A stretch of 64,000 nt of DNA, from contig JAWWNJ010000083.1 of the NCBI GenBank assembly GCA_037176885.1, positions 372,001 through 436,000 on the forward strand, given 5' to 3'. The position numbers were made by a program, and so were the translations under genes. The stretch comes from Favolaschia claudopus (lineage: Eukaryota > Basidiomycota > Agaricomycetes > Agaricales > Mycenaceae). How positions within the stretch are numbered: position 1 is the first letter of the stretch; each line of letters starts with the position of its first letter. The notes beneath the pieces are model-generated. The model worked only from the letters and a program-made list of their open reading frames with translations, ran no database searches and was not told the origin of the DNA. Shown here piece by piece: positions 1 to 11,084 of the stretch.

Positions 1-1264
1 TGCGTCGAGCTCGCTTTGACGGCGATGTGCTCGGGAAATCTCGCCCAGCGTATCCGCAATGTGCGGTAAGGTCCCAGTATCACGGCCCCTCTTCATCATA
101 TAACGAAGGAGGTCGATTTCGAAGTGACCCCAAATGATTATTTGTGAATGCATTTCAGCGAAATTGAAACACGCCGGAAGGTCATCCATCGCCTTTATTA
201 GCAAGTCCATTAACGATGCATGATCCCGAGAATGGATTGCGACAATGATTCCGAGAATGTGGAATAGTGCATGCGAAGGCGTAGTGGTTAGGGAGGGTTC
301 GATAAAGCCGAAAGAGATTGCGTCGCAGTTCCAGCCTCGAGAGGGGGTTTGGAGGGGCAAATCTTCACAACCAAGCAAAGGTTTGACCAAGTTTATTAGT
401 GATCTCAATTGCGCAGACATATATTGATATTCCAAGCTTTGAAAAGAGCAATCCTTGTTGAGATGAGCTTCAATCGATTAGTATTTCGACACACTTACAG
501 CTGATATGTTCTTGACGGTTTCACTCAATTTATGCTGCCCAAATTCGGACTCCAGCATGAAACGTGCCATCAACCCTTCTAGACGACGAGTTTTCGCCTG
601 ATTTTCTACGTTGTCTACAATGAGTCTTTGTTCGATACGCAGAGTTGTATGCGCAATCTCGACTGCTACGTGTTCGGTACGAGCAGCTGAGAAGGCCTGC
701 ATACAGGGTACCACAATGAGTGAGCCTGTGCATCCATGAATAGAAGTACCTCACGGTGAATTGGCTTAAGCATTTGTTCGCGTGTTCTCGCAGTCGAGCT
801 ATTTTCTTTTCTAAATCATCGCGCTTTCTCCAAGCCTTCAAATGAGACGGGATGCCTCGAAGACCAGGAAGCTGTATTGGAGAGATCCCGAGGCATTTGG
901 AATGCACATATAGCATCTCGCTGATTCGGCACGGTGAGAAACACAAATTACCGCCGGTTTTCAAAGGAACCTTACACCTTCAGATTTTCTAGGGCCCCCA
1001 ACAACTCCGGCCCACGAAAAGCGCCTTCCTTGCCGTGGGTGAGACGTGCGAGGTCGCACAGAGTGCGCACAATGTCCTGTGTAAGCTCTCTGAATTGGCG
1101 TCGGTTTTCGCCGACCTGCGACATATTCAGTGCACGCTGACAGCATCAGGAGCTGACATACCTTTTCTATAGAGCTGCGAATGCCTTCACCTAATTCTAT
1201 GAGGTCTTTGATGAAGGTGGCGAGAAGTAATGATAGTGGAGGTGATGGTCAACGGGTCGAGCAT
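1..1264 (-). CDS. MLKL-like N-terminal domain protein, partial (C-terminus beyond left edge)
   Basis: Spliced minus-strand gene. Exons I can join in frame are 978-1115, 755-871, 499-696 and <1-453, preceded by a first exon ending at 1162. The protein begins with a helical region (IELGEGIRSSIEK then VGENRRQFRELTQDIVRTLC) followed by a basic linker and a second pair of helices (LEKKIARLREHANKCLSQF; AFSAARTEHVAVEIA). This layout resembles the four-helix MLKL-type N-terminal domain common in fungal NLR-like and TPR proteins; in relatives it is thought to act in membrane-targeted cell death or self/non-self signalling. The last exon stays open for 151 codons to base 1, ending in a region that could be the start of helical repeats. 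The start is unresolved: the ATG at 1264 is one base out of frame with the helical segment, so either an upstream exon or a one-base frameshift exists. The effector assignment is inference; no nucleotide-binding domain is visible in the part present. Confidence 0.6.
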
Positions 1265-2231
1265 TATCGGAAAGCTTTCAGACACCACAGGCGGAAGAGA
1301 CAGAAAATGCGGGAAGAAAGAGGAACATAGAGATTTAATTACACTCGTATTTCATAGCCTGAGGCGGCAAATGGTCACAGCTTTAAATTTGAGCGGCGTG
1401 AAAGCGCCACCGCACCGAGTGCAATTTAACATTCAAAAGTACGCGTCGTGACGCACAGATATCAGGTGTTGTGTCGGAAATTTGTTCCAATCCAATCCCA
1501 ATTTGTGCGTTGCAAAAGTAGATTTCAGCGCCGGTCGTGGCGCTACACGGAAGAAATTATGCAGCATCAGAGCTGACGACGAACAAACACTCACTCACGA
1601 ATACTGCGTTCAGCGGCTGGGGCATGTTGATAGCCTTGAAGCCGAACAGAGAAGTAGCGAAGTGCCAGTGAACGCTCATTGACAAATGTTCATCGATATA
1701 CTGCCACCGATTCGGCATTCAATGAGACCTGCGGCATTCGAAGCCTTTAATAACCGCGAAATCGTGGACCACTGGCAGCGGGTTGACTTCTTTGTCTAAC
1801 CCAACTCGGAGGCTGAGTGACCGCCTGCCCGCCGGCTGCGACTCTGAGGCGGAATGCGAAGTCCACTTGGGTCGCCATTTCACCAGTTGGTTCTGCGTCG
1901 CGCATCGGCGGCGCCGCCCGCCACTCAAGATCCAACACAGTCACTTTGGGAGTTGAGAGATTGTTCCTCTCGCGGGCGTGCAATCGTGTCAACGTGTTGT
2001 CGCCAGAAAAAAGACAAGATGAAAACATGGCAGTAACCCAGCAGAGTAATCACATTCAGGCTGGCGAGATCATGGTAAGACGCAACTAGTATGTGTGCTC
2101 CCAAAACAACCCTAACCCAAGGCTGGGTTCGCGAATCACACGACTGTTCCACCGGCTAATGGCTTCTACTCTCCGGACTCTCTTGTGCTCGACGTACGCT
2201 GCTTCAACTCAAGGAAATCGATAGTTAAAGC
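1265..2231. other. Intergenic region
   Basis: No supported gene. Short open frames on both strands show no recognisable protein and no consistent splice pattern. The right end carries a telomere-repeat-like ACCCTAACCC stretch (about 2107-2121), 110 bp before the AtuA-type start. Confidence 0.6.
2105..2122 (+). promoter_or_regulatory. Telobox-like element upstream of AtuA-type gene
   Basis: The sequence AACCCTAACCC lies about 110 bp before the start codon of the AtuA-type gene. It matches one and a half telomeric repeats, the type of site bound by Tbf1-like Myb factors. Binding is inferred only. Confidence 0.35.
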
Positions 2232-4274
2232 ATGAAGCGGCCTGTTCGAATCGGCGGTATGCATGGACTGTGCGACAACCTCGCGAAACCAACTCTCCAT
2301 CCGCAGGAGTTTCTGGCGCGTCGTCTGACAGAGGAGTCGGTTTCGCGCAGCTTGCATCTGCGTTTCCGGACGATCCTGTCGACGTGCTCATCGGTGATTT
2401 TATGTCTGAGGCCAACATGACTTCTCTGGGTGCACGCAAAGCCGATGGAAAGTCCAAAGGAGCCTATGAACCCAGCTTCACTGGTGCTTTGACGCCTGCT
2501 CTGGTGGACATTGCAAAGTATGGAATCAAGGTTGGTTTTGTAGCGTAAGTATTTCATGCATCGTAGATAATTTCGCGAACAGGTTGTAGTCAATGCAGGC
2601 GCCGCAGATACACAATTGCTGCACCAAATCATAGTGAACCTTGTACAGAAGCAGGGTCTGTCTCTGACAGTCGCGTGGATCTCTGGCGACGAAGTACTCC
2701 CTGTCATTCTGGAACGCGCAAAGTCAGACCCTAAAGCATTTGCCAACGTCTACAACGGTGAACGGCTTTCCTCTTGGTCTTTCAAACCTCTTTACGCCCA
2801 AGCATATCTGGGTGGCCTGGGAATCGCTGCCGCGCTCCAGAATGGCGCAGACATCGTCCTATGCGGGCGCGTATCCGATGCCTCTCTCGTAATCGGCGCC
2901 GCTGCGTGGTGGCATTCCTGGGACCGTAGGCACTTACCTCAGCTCGCAAACGCGCTTGTGGCAGGACATTTGATTGAGTGCTCGACGTATATCACTGGAG
3001 GAAATTTTACCGGGTTTAAACAACTTGAGAAAGGAGGCCGATGGCTCGACCTGGGTTTTCCCATTGCAGAGATTGGTGCCGGTGGCGAAGTGGTGATCAC
3101 GAAGGAGAAGGGACACGGCGGAATGGTGACTGTGGAGACATGCACGTCCCAGCTTCTCTACGAGATTCAAGGACCCTGGTACTTCAACTCCGATGTAAGT
3201 GCTGTCATATTACAGCTTTCTTTGAGCACCTCACATGCTTCATACAGGTCACCGCCATCCTCAACGACATTCGCTTTACACAGATCGACACAAACCGTGT
3301 ATCTGTAACCGGCATTGCTTGCGCTCCACCACCGGCAACAACCAAGGTCGGAATCACAGCACATGGCGGCTTTCAAGCCGAGGTGCTCTACTTCGTCGTC
3401 GGACTCGATATCCCCTACAAAGCACGCATGTTTGAGCAACAAGTCCGCCACGCTCTCCGCGCCCACATTCCCTCCTTCAGCCACCTCTCCTTCCAGCTTC
3501 TCGGTGGCTCCGCACAGAACCCACACACCCAGGCAGCCGCCACTGCCGTCCTCCGCATCGTCGCACAAGCCCGCACCGCCGCCGCCATCGGGCCAAACAA
3601 ATTCCTCCGCCCGCTCGTCGACCTCGTCATGTCCTCGTATCCGGGCGGGACGTTCCACCTCGACGGGCGCATGGGCGCCCCTCGCCCGGTGTACGAGTAT
3701 TTCGTCACGAAGCTGGAGCAGACGGAGGTGCGGCATGCAGCGCATATGCACGATGGGCGGGTCATGGAGGTGCCGCCGCCGACTGTGACGCGGGTGTTTG
3801 ATCGAAGGCAGCCTTCGGATCCCGGTGTGAGTTTGACAGAGGGTCAGTTTGGTGAGACGACGCGTGCGCCGCTGGGGATGATCGCGCATGCGCGTTCAGG
3901 GGATAAGGGCTCCGATTCGAACGTTGGGTTCTTTGTGTCTGACCCCGAACAATACGAGTGGCTGCGGAGACTGCTCACTGTCACCACAATGAAGGAGCTA
4001 TTGGGTGGGGAGTACAACGGGAAGGAGATCGTGAGTCCTCGTTTGCGTTCTCTCTATGCACGTTTGATCCTCATTTTTCGTCCAACAGGATCGATTCGAG
4101 CTCCCTAATATCTATGCGGTGCATTTCCTCCTTCATGAACATCTGGATCGTGGAGTGAGCTGCACCACCACGGTTGATTTTCTAGGAAAGAACGTTGCCG
4201 AATTTTTGAGGGCACGCGAAGTCGATATTCCTCGGAAATTCCTAAGGAACAGGAGAGACGGAGGAAAATTGTGA
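2232..4274 (+). CDS. AtuA/DUF1446 family protein (acyclic terpene utilisation A-like)
   Basis: Five exons join cleanly: 2232-2256, 2307-2530, 2583-3194, 3248-4030 and 4089-4274, giving 609 codons. The start ATG gives MKRPVRIGG, and splicing the first 50-bp intron restores the family's opening PVRIGGVSG motif. Next come DDPVDVLIGDFMSEANM, VVVNAGAADTQ and GADIVLCGRVSDASLVIGA, the DUF1446 (AtuA) core in about residues 1-440. A C-terminal domain carries the ARSGDKGSDSNVG motif (about residues 475-590). The family was named from Pseudomonas acyclic terpene catabolism; its exact reaction in fungi is not established. The length is normal for the two-domain fungal form. It ends tail to tail, 160 bp from the homocysteine S-methyltransferase gene. 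I am confident of the family, not of the substrate. Confidence 0.9.
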
Positions 4275-4433
4275 CTCGCAAATTCGCTTTCGTTTGGTTT
4301 GTTGTTGAGCATGAAGTGTACACTATGTTCTGTATATCAACCCCTGTTACCCTCTTCCTATCGTGTGTCGTATCCAGTTTGTAAACTGACTTTCGCTGAC
4401 AACACCCCCTACTCCACTTTCAAGATTCGTGTA

Positions 4434-5710
4434 TTATGTTTCAAGTCGCTGACCGAGTAAACTAATATCTTCTGGCCCTGTCCGGCAACAGCCTCCTACG
4501 ACCACTCCTGGCCAGCAGGACCCCGACTGCACTTTCGCAACAATATCGCGAATCCGCTCCGCCCAAAAGCCCTTCGTATCGCCAACTACCCAAGTCTGCG
4601 AAATGGGATCATACTTGTCGCCTCCGTTCGGATACACCACCAGCCAGGACCTTTCCTCGGGCAAAGGAAACTCAGTTGCCACCACGTCTTCCATCTCCGC
4701 AAGAATATTTGGAATCTCCTCTACCGCCGTGCAGTTAATGCCCAGTGCGGAGGGAACGGGGAGGGTTATTGACAAGTCGGCGGGATTTCGGGCCACCGCT
4801 GCTTCGACGACCGAGCGTACTGGTACATCGGTTTCCGGGAAACTGCCGTTTGGAAATACGCAGCTTATCCACCAAGGTTTAGGCTTGACGGACTGCTTTT
4901 CGAGCTCCGCCATGGCCTTGCGGATGGCGTAAATTTCGCGCAACAGAGGTACCGTCTCAAACGCGATGAAATCTATCGCATCCCATACCGCCTTATCCTC
5001 TGCGAATATAGTCAGTCGTTCGAGATGAAATTGCGTGAGCGCCTCGATGGCTGCGTCTTCTTTCCTCCGCCCTTCCTCGTCTTTAGCGAAGACATTGCAA
5101 TTAGAGTTATCATGTGTATATCCTCGAGGGCCGAATGGAGGGGGATAAAAACCGTCGAATTCCTGTGCTGGTGAGAGCCCTGCACCAAAAGGACCTAATG
5201 AGAGAGCAATTTTGGGTCCCGAATCGGGCTTCTCGGGCGCCGTATTGGTGGCGGCGCTTTCCGCCTGAAAACGAATTCGCGCCTCATCAGCGAGCCACAC
5301 GCATTTCCGCATGGTCTCTACAGCCTCGTCGGCAGCATATCCAGCTTTGTGGAACGTGGATGGGGAGCATTGATACCTAGGCTTAGAAATCGATACCATG
5401 CATGCTTGCCAAGAATACGATTCGCGAATTCATACGTTGCTGTAAGGATGACCTGAGCACCCGCGCGCAGAAACGCCAGATGCGCGTCAATGAGAGCTTC
5501 GGGATGCTCGATAGCAGCTTTTGCTGACCAAAGAGGCGTGTGGGAGATGTCGAAAGCGTTCTCCAAGGTGGTACCCTGAAATGGATTCCGTCAAACTGAT
5601 ATTCGACCGGTCTGTGCCTATACGTCTGTACTCACCAAGCCTCCATCCAGCAACTTCGCTCTCGAAACGCTTCCCGAGGTGCGGGCGTAAAGAGGAAGCC
5701 AGCTTGACAT
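4434..5710 (-). CDS. Homocysteine S-methyltransferase
   Basis: Three exons (5636-5710, 5436-5575, 4434-5376) encode 385 residues. Splicing the 60-bp first intron rebuilds the hallmark LLDGGLGTTLE, and the second rebuilds TYQCSPSTF. The zinc-binding cysteines are visible: one in LGINCTAVEEI and the adjacent pair in VGGCCRTGPEDI near the C-terminus, as in S-methylmethionine:homocysteine methyltransferases (Mht1/Sam4 type). Expected role: transfer of a methyl group from S-methylmethionine or S-adenosylmethionine to homocysteine, making methionine in the cytosol. The start ATG at 5710 gives a short leader before LLDGG, typical of fungal members. Convergent with the AtuA-type gene. The methyl donor cannot be told from sequence. 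Confidence 0.92.
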
Positions 5711-5887
5711 GTGTAGTGTGAATGAATGATAACGCAAGAGGTAGATGCAGGGACAAATTATTGTCAACTGTTAAGATAAAATTACATGTCCAATGTCGCC
5801 GATATCGGAATACGTTAATGTACAAAACGAGGTCTAGCTTTTTTAGAATGAAAGTGGTGTAGCGTACTGAATTTCTAGAGGAAAAGT

Positions 5888-7630
5888 TCACTGATCGTGG
5901 TATCTCTCGTCGTGCAGATTTGGGTTGCTCATATCGTATTCGTTGTTCCACCCGCCCTTCCCTTGCCTGTACTCAGCCTCCTGCTGGTACTGCTTCTTGA
6001 TGAACATCAATCCGACAGCGTACAGGACCGGTATTATCTAAAGACAGACGAAACGCCAGACAGCGATCAGCAACAAAGACGGGTAACGGGAGTATGAGAG
6101 ACGCAACTATAACCCATACCATCCAAAGAATATTTATTCCCGATGGTAGCGATCCCAGTCCGGTGTAATTCGGCCACTCATCGCGGTAACCTGTGCGGAT
6201 CTGGTACATGGAAAGACCGATGATAGCCAGTCCGAAGACGGCGTGGAAGTAATTTTGAGGAGGACGGCCCTTTCCATTCTTGGGTTTAACGAAGTGGATT
6301 ACTGCGCCGATGATGCACTGGACCAAGTATAGGGCAAAGAGGACGATGCCAGTTTTCTACAAATGCACGTCAGAGAACGCTTGTTGATAGACCTGGTTCT
6401 TAGCTTACCTTGTGGTCGTCCATGATTTTGTAACCATAGGGCCCAGCTGCCTTGAAACCAAGGACGATACCAATGAGGATTACCGGTCCAGCTATACCGT
6501 GATCGTCAGAGAAAGGCGAGCATCCTCGGAAGAGTACATACAAAGACCGAACTGTGCAATCCAATGTCCCGTAAACCATGAAGGAGTGAATGTGCGCAAG
6601 TAGCGAGCGAGGAGGGCACCGATAGGCAGCAAAAGTGCGAATCCAATAACACAGAATACGGCGTGTGCGATAACCATGCGCTGAAACGGCGTCAGAGGTA
6701 TGTCGTCCGTCACGCCGCCCGAAGAGTCATCGCCAGAATTGGTTCCGCCAGTGGGCAATGGGGCTCCACTGGAATCGGTTGAGGAAGCGGCCAATGACTT
6801 CGTAAGGTCAAGGGAAATAACTCCCATGTCCAGATGCTGCACAATAGTCGCAGCGGGGTCGGACGAGCCAGGGTTGGTGGTGCTGAAGGCGAATATGAGT
6901 GATTGTCTAGTGTCGCTATTGGCCTTGCTGTAATTTAACATTGGAGCATGTGCGAAGAACAGGAGAACTCACTGGGATGGTATAGACAAAGGCAGAGTTT
7001 CCTGAAGTCTGAATAGAACGCGTCAATTAGTATAACAATTAGTTGAAGGATCCAGCTGACGGTGCTCAGTGTGTCTGATTTTGTTGCTACTCGAGGAGGG
7101 TTGGCTGCCACAGATGGTGGAACTTCACCAGGTGCTGATCGTTGGGAAATGGTCACAGTGCCATCCGAGTTCCCCCACATTATCACCATTGGCGAGCCGG
7201 CCATTTGGGTACCGAATCCCCTACAGCGGGGTTTCAGCGAGAGGGTAATAAAAATAAGAGAGGAATACTCACATCCCCATCCACCCAACGGTGCGTTTAC
7301 CAGTGCCCGACATCGTATCTGCGGGTTGTCATTTAGCGAGAGAGTTACTCGGAGTTTGACGACGCACATTGCACTGTTGAGCCATTGACCACAGCGGAAA
7401 TACACATGTTCTGCGTCTGAATCAGTCTTTGCACCTCCAGTCACTATCGTACAACATACAACGGTGCATTTTGAATCCCCCGTCGCGTCTCGCTTGGAAA
7501 ATTCCTGCCACGCTGGTTAACTTCGAGAAAGCCAACGCCGAAGCGAGTAACGAACAGTCAATCCTTGACCGAAAGCTGACCCAGAAACTAAAGCAACAAG
7601 AGAAAGAATTGGGAGAAAAGGATGGACCAT
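5888..7630 (-). CDS. DOMON (CDH-cytochrome-like) / cytochrome b561 membrane protein
   Basis: Spliced minus-strand gene. The ATG at 7630 starts a hydrophobic signal peptide (MVHPFLPILSLVALVSGSAF). After processing, a DOMON domain of the cellobiose-dehydrogenase cytochrome type follows: QNMCISAVVNGSTVQY is restored by splicing a 49-bp intron, then GWMGMGFGTQMAG and PMVIMWGNSDG. The second half is a cytochrome b561 domain with several membrane spans and the expected haem histidines in MVIAHAVFC, WFTGHWIAQ, MDDHKKTGI and NYFHAVFGL. A charged tail ends at 5888. Such proteins are thought to pass electrons across the plasma membrane to extracellular acceptors. The junction between the signal-peptide exon and the DOMON exon could not be fixed; several donors are possible. 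Confidence 0.85.
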
Positions 7631-8626
7631 GGTGAAGGCAGACTTGGCTGGCTAAACCGCATCCGTTTCATTTTATATCCGTTGCTAGCAATCTCGGGAT
7701 CCCCATTCGGATGAGGTGGAAAGGTACGGTGATTTTCCCGACACGAGATCGTGACAGGCGAGATGATCGAGGTCTTCATATCAGCCTGATCCGTGCTATT
7801 CAATCCTAGGCTTGCCATTGGCTCTGCGCCTACCAGCTTGCTGCGGAGAATATTTGGGTAAGTAGAGGACAGTATTGGTAGCTACTGCAGTGCAACGGTA
7901 AAATTATACGTTAGGCAGAACGAGGCGTAAGACCGGAATGTCATACCTCTGGAAGCAATTAATTTGAAAAGAATGCATCTGCTCCCGACTTGCAGGTGTC
8001 CATGCGTTCAACTACCTACCGACGCCTTCGAGGACGGTATGGCCTCACTCCACTTGCTGGGCACTACAGCTTATATACCAAAGTAAGGGCATCATGCACG
8101 CGCCGTGACTGGCACGTACATACGTTCTCCACACAAGAGACCCTTGCGTGGCAGCAGGGCAATGACCGGAAGTTATCCGAACACATCCAGTCGCCCAGAA
8201 ATCGGAATAGTCAGAGGGCCAGAATCTTGACTATGAATTGGGCTGGGCAGATGAAAGCTGTACAATGTTACGATGTCGCCAGGTTCCAGAGATAGATAGC
8301 CGCCGAAGTTACGCCTCTCCGATGACAGGACTTCATCCTTCCGCTTAGACAAAGGCGCGGAATAAGGGTCGGAAGATGCTGCACTGCCAGTTATCAAACT
8401 CGATGTTCTCTTGGAGATTTTGAGAGCATTTCTCCCGTTTTTCCGTTCGCCCAAAAGAAAGTAGCAGACACGCTGAATTCAGTAGACCGAAGTATTGTTC
8501 GGTATCAGAACTAGGCAAATACAGGGAGTAAGTTAACCCTCTCAAAGAATGTATACATACGTTGACCGCGTACAAGGGGGCCCAAATGTACATGGCCATG
8601 GACGAAGAAGAATAGCGTTGTCGTGT
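7631..8626. other. Intergenic region between DOMON/b561 and Api5-type genes
   Basis: About 1 kb without a supported gene. A 93-codon minus-strand frame at 8173-8454 is the longest; it resembles nothing I know and has no clear splice partners. Confidence 0.5.
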
Positions 8627-10887
8627 TCAACGAGTAACTTTTCTCCGTATACCGTTGTTGGCTCGACCACCACCACCACCTCCGCCCCCACCGCCCCCGC
8701 CAGCATCATCCATGATGATACGGTCGAGCAACGACACAGGTCCCTTCGCTGGCGGCAGCTGTTGCGGCGCACCAGACGCTTTCGCAGCACCCTTGATACT
8801 ATATCCGCCTTGAGGAATCGCCGCAGTCATCTGCGCTGCAGAAGGGGAACTCTGCTGCCCAGTGCGTCCACCGACTCGCTGCACATTTACTCGTTGGTGC
8901 TGGTCGAAGTTCGGTGTTGATGATGACGATCCCATACGGCTGAGAAGCGAGGGTGGTTCATCGCTGTCCGTTCGAGCCCGTTTCGATGGTCGAGGCGAGC
9001 TGTCGGAGCCAAGGCTATGCCTGGGTGTGCTGCGTTCATTCAAGCTAGACGTTGATGCTGCGGGGGCAATATCGCGGTGAGGTGCGGGCTGTCGCATCGA
9101 GGAAACTGCCATGAGTCGCCGACCGAACGGAGGAGTATTTTGCGCCGCGGGCTTCGATGGAATTCCTGCCGGTTGAGACTTGCTCTTGTCTAACCCGTTT
9201 GATGGGGCTTGGCCAGGGGCGACTAAAGACTGCTCAAACAGAGAATAGATGTCGGACACAACGGTTAGAAACTAAAAGCAGCCCACTGCGAACCCTAATT
9301 AGTTCTTGTATGTCTTGATATTGCTGGCACTTTGTCCGAAGGGTGTCTAGAGGGCCACGGAAATTCGCTGGAACCATCAACCCGTGTTGTTTGTACTGTG
9401 ATAATTCAAGCTTGGCCCTGCTAATTGGAAGATAAAAGACACTCACAAGCAGACATGATTCCAAAATAGCCTTGCATGCCTTCTGTGATCGGGTGTCCGA
9501 GAAATCTGTTTTTGCTAAACACTACACTGATTTAGCTCATCACTGTCGTCGAGTTCCACGATGGGAACACACCTCAAATACGTTGGGTGACGCTGCAACT
9601 GCTTGATTCCGCAGCATGGAGAACTGAGGTGAATTATCCGGTTTCACACTTTTTTCACACGCAGCGAGAGTTTCAGCCATATTCCAGATCACATAGAGCT
9701 GGTCTTCTGGAGAAAACTTTTGTAAAGTTCCTTTACCAAGATAGGGCTGATAGAAACGCAGGAGATCCATCGGTGACCCGAGAGACTTTTCGAGAGCGAC
9801 GTAGGACATGAGATCCATATAGAAGCGGGTTGTCGTCAATGCCGATTGTTTCGTCGTTTCTTCCTTCAGGGAAAGGTGCGCTTTGTCGATGAGTGTCGCG
9901 AGGAGGGTATGACCACGGGCAGGTCCTGGATGGAAAGAACGGAGCTGCAAGAGAACCTGCTTGACGACAATGTCAGTATCTGCCGGCCCTAGGACTGAAA
10001 TCGCCTGGGAAAAATAGATCAAGTTATAAAGCTTGGATTGCGGAGCGCGAAGGACCGACCGAGAGTAGACCTCCAACAAGGACTTCTTCTGCTGGGCTTT
10101 CGGGGAGAGCATGGCGCTCCACGATTGCTTTTTTAGCTTCCCCTGTAAGAAAGGCTAAAACGAGGGTTCGCAGACGATCCCGCATATACAGTTCGTCTGC
10201 GTCAACCATAGTTTCGTCCGCAGGCATTATTTGATCGCAAAGTACGCCGAAAGTAACACACGGATCGAGGTCCAAATGAGCTAACAGAGCTTGTTTCACG
10301 ACAGCCACTTCATCCGGCTCGTCTGGTCAAGCAAGATGACAGACAACATTAGAAAGGCCGAGATGAATGAACATAAGAATCAACGCACCACTCTGCAGCA
10401 GCTGTAATAACACGTCTGTGTTCCTTTTTATCCATTTATTCGCCGCTTTGGAAACTGCTGTGATCGCGTCGTATCCCTCCTTTCGCACCTGCACCAAAGA
10501 TAAGACCGGATACCAGAATTAACGTTCAGTATGACGCCCCTGCTTTTGCTGGTCTTCACAGAGGTCATATATGGCGTTGATAGCATTCTCTTCCTGGTCC
10601 GGAAAATCATTGAACAAATTTGGAATATTGTTTGCCGCAAGGATCTTCAGAGAAGTTTTTTGCGTGTGGGTCAAATCGATAAGCTTGTTCAGGGTCTTCC
10701 GCCGCTTCAAGAACCCATTAAAGAGAGATCCTGGCCACAAGCATCCCAATGCACCCACCAAGTCACCGGATTTATCGCGACTGGCGCTGGCCTGTCGTAT
10801 GAGATCTAGGGAAATGAGATACGCTCGAAAACACCACAGAGTGCACAAACCGCGAATCTCCCGGTCTTCCCGAGCATTATAATCCAT
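8627..10887 (-). CDS. Api5-family (apoptosis inhibitor 5-like) HEAT-repeat protein
   Basis: Minus-strand multi-exon gene. The ATG at 10887 gives MDYNAREDREIR; splicing restores RDLIRQASASRDKSGDL followed by LNKLIDLTHTQKTSLK. Further Api5 hallmarks are NNIPNLFNDFPDQEENAIN, IYDLCED, VRKEGYDAITAVSKA, DEPDEVAVVKQALL and VLCDQIMPADE. The C-terminal exon is low-complexity and ends with a basic, Gly-rich tail (a Gly run near residue -20, then RRKVTR) after PQGGYSIKGAA, a motif I know from fungal Api5 proteins. Api5 proteins are nuclear helical-repeat scaffolds linked to cell survival and mRNA-related complexes. Two junctions are not solved: near 10500-10535 no phase-0 GT-AG (or GC-AG) pair joins the exons, and the one near 9560 is ambiguous. 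Either unusual splicing or a one-base error is possible. Confidence 0.82.
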
Positions 10888-11084
10888 AACCCGATGAATG
10901 GTGGAGGAAGAGCCCAAGTTTCGCTGTGGGGGCTAACAGCTTCCGAGAAAAACACGACAAAATAAGCCGAGAAAAGCCAAAAGCTACAAAATTGAAAAGT
11001 CTATCCTGAAAATTGCAGTGGGTATGAAACATGCGTATGGTAAGAGTATCTAATGGTACGAGTATCTAATGCGAGGAACGCAAA

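Noticed and set aside
8173..8454. 93-codon minus-strand frame upstream of the DOMON/b561 gene
   Set aside because: Could be part of a small hypothetical protein, but no further exon or homology supports it.
9290..9302. AACCCTAATT, a telobox-like match
   Set aside because: It lies across an exon end (ELIR) of the Api5-type gene, so coding and splice constraints explain it.
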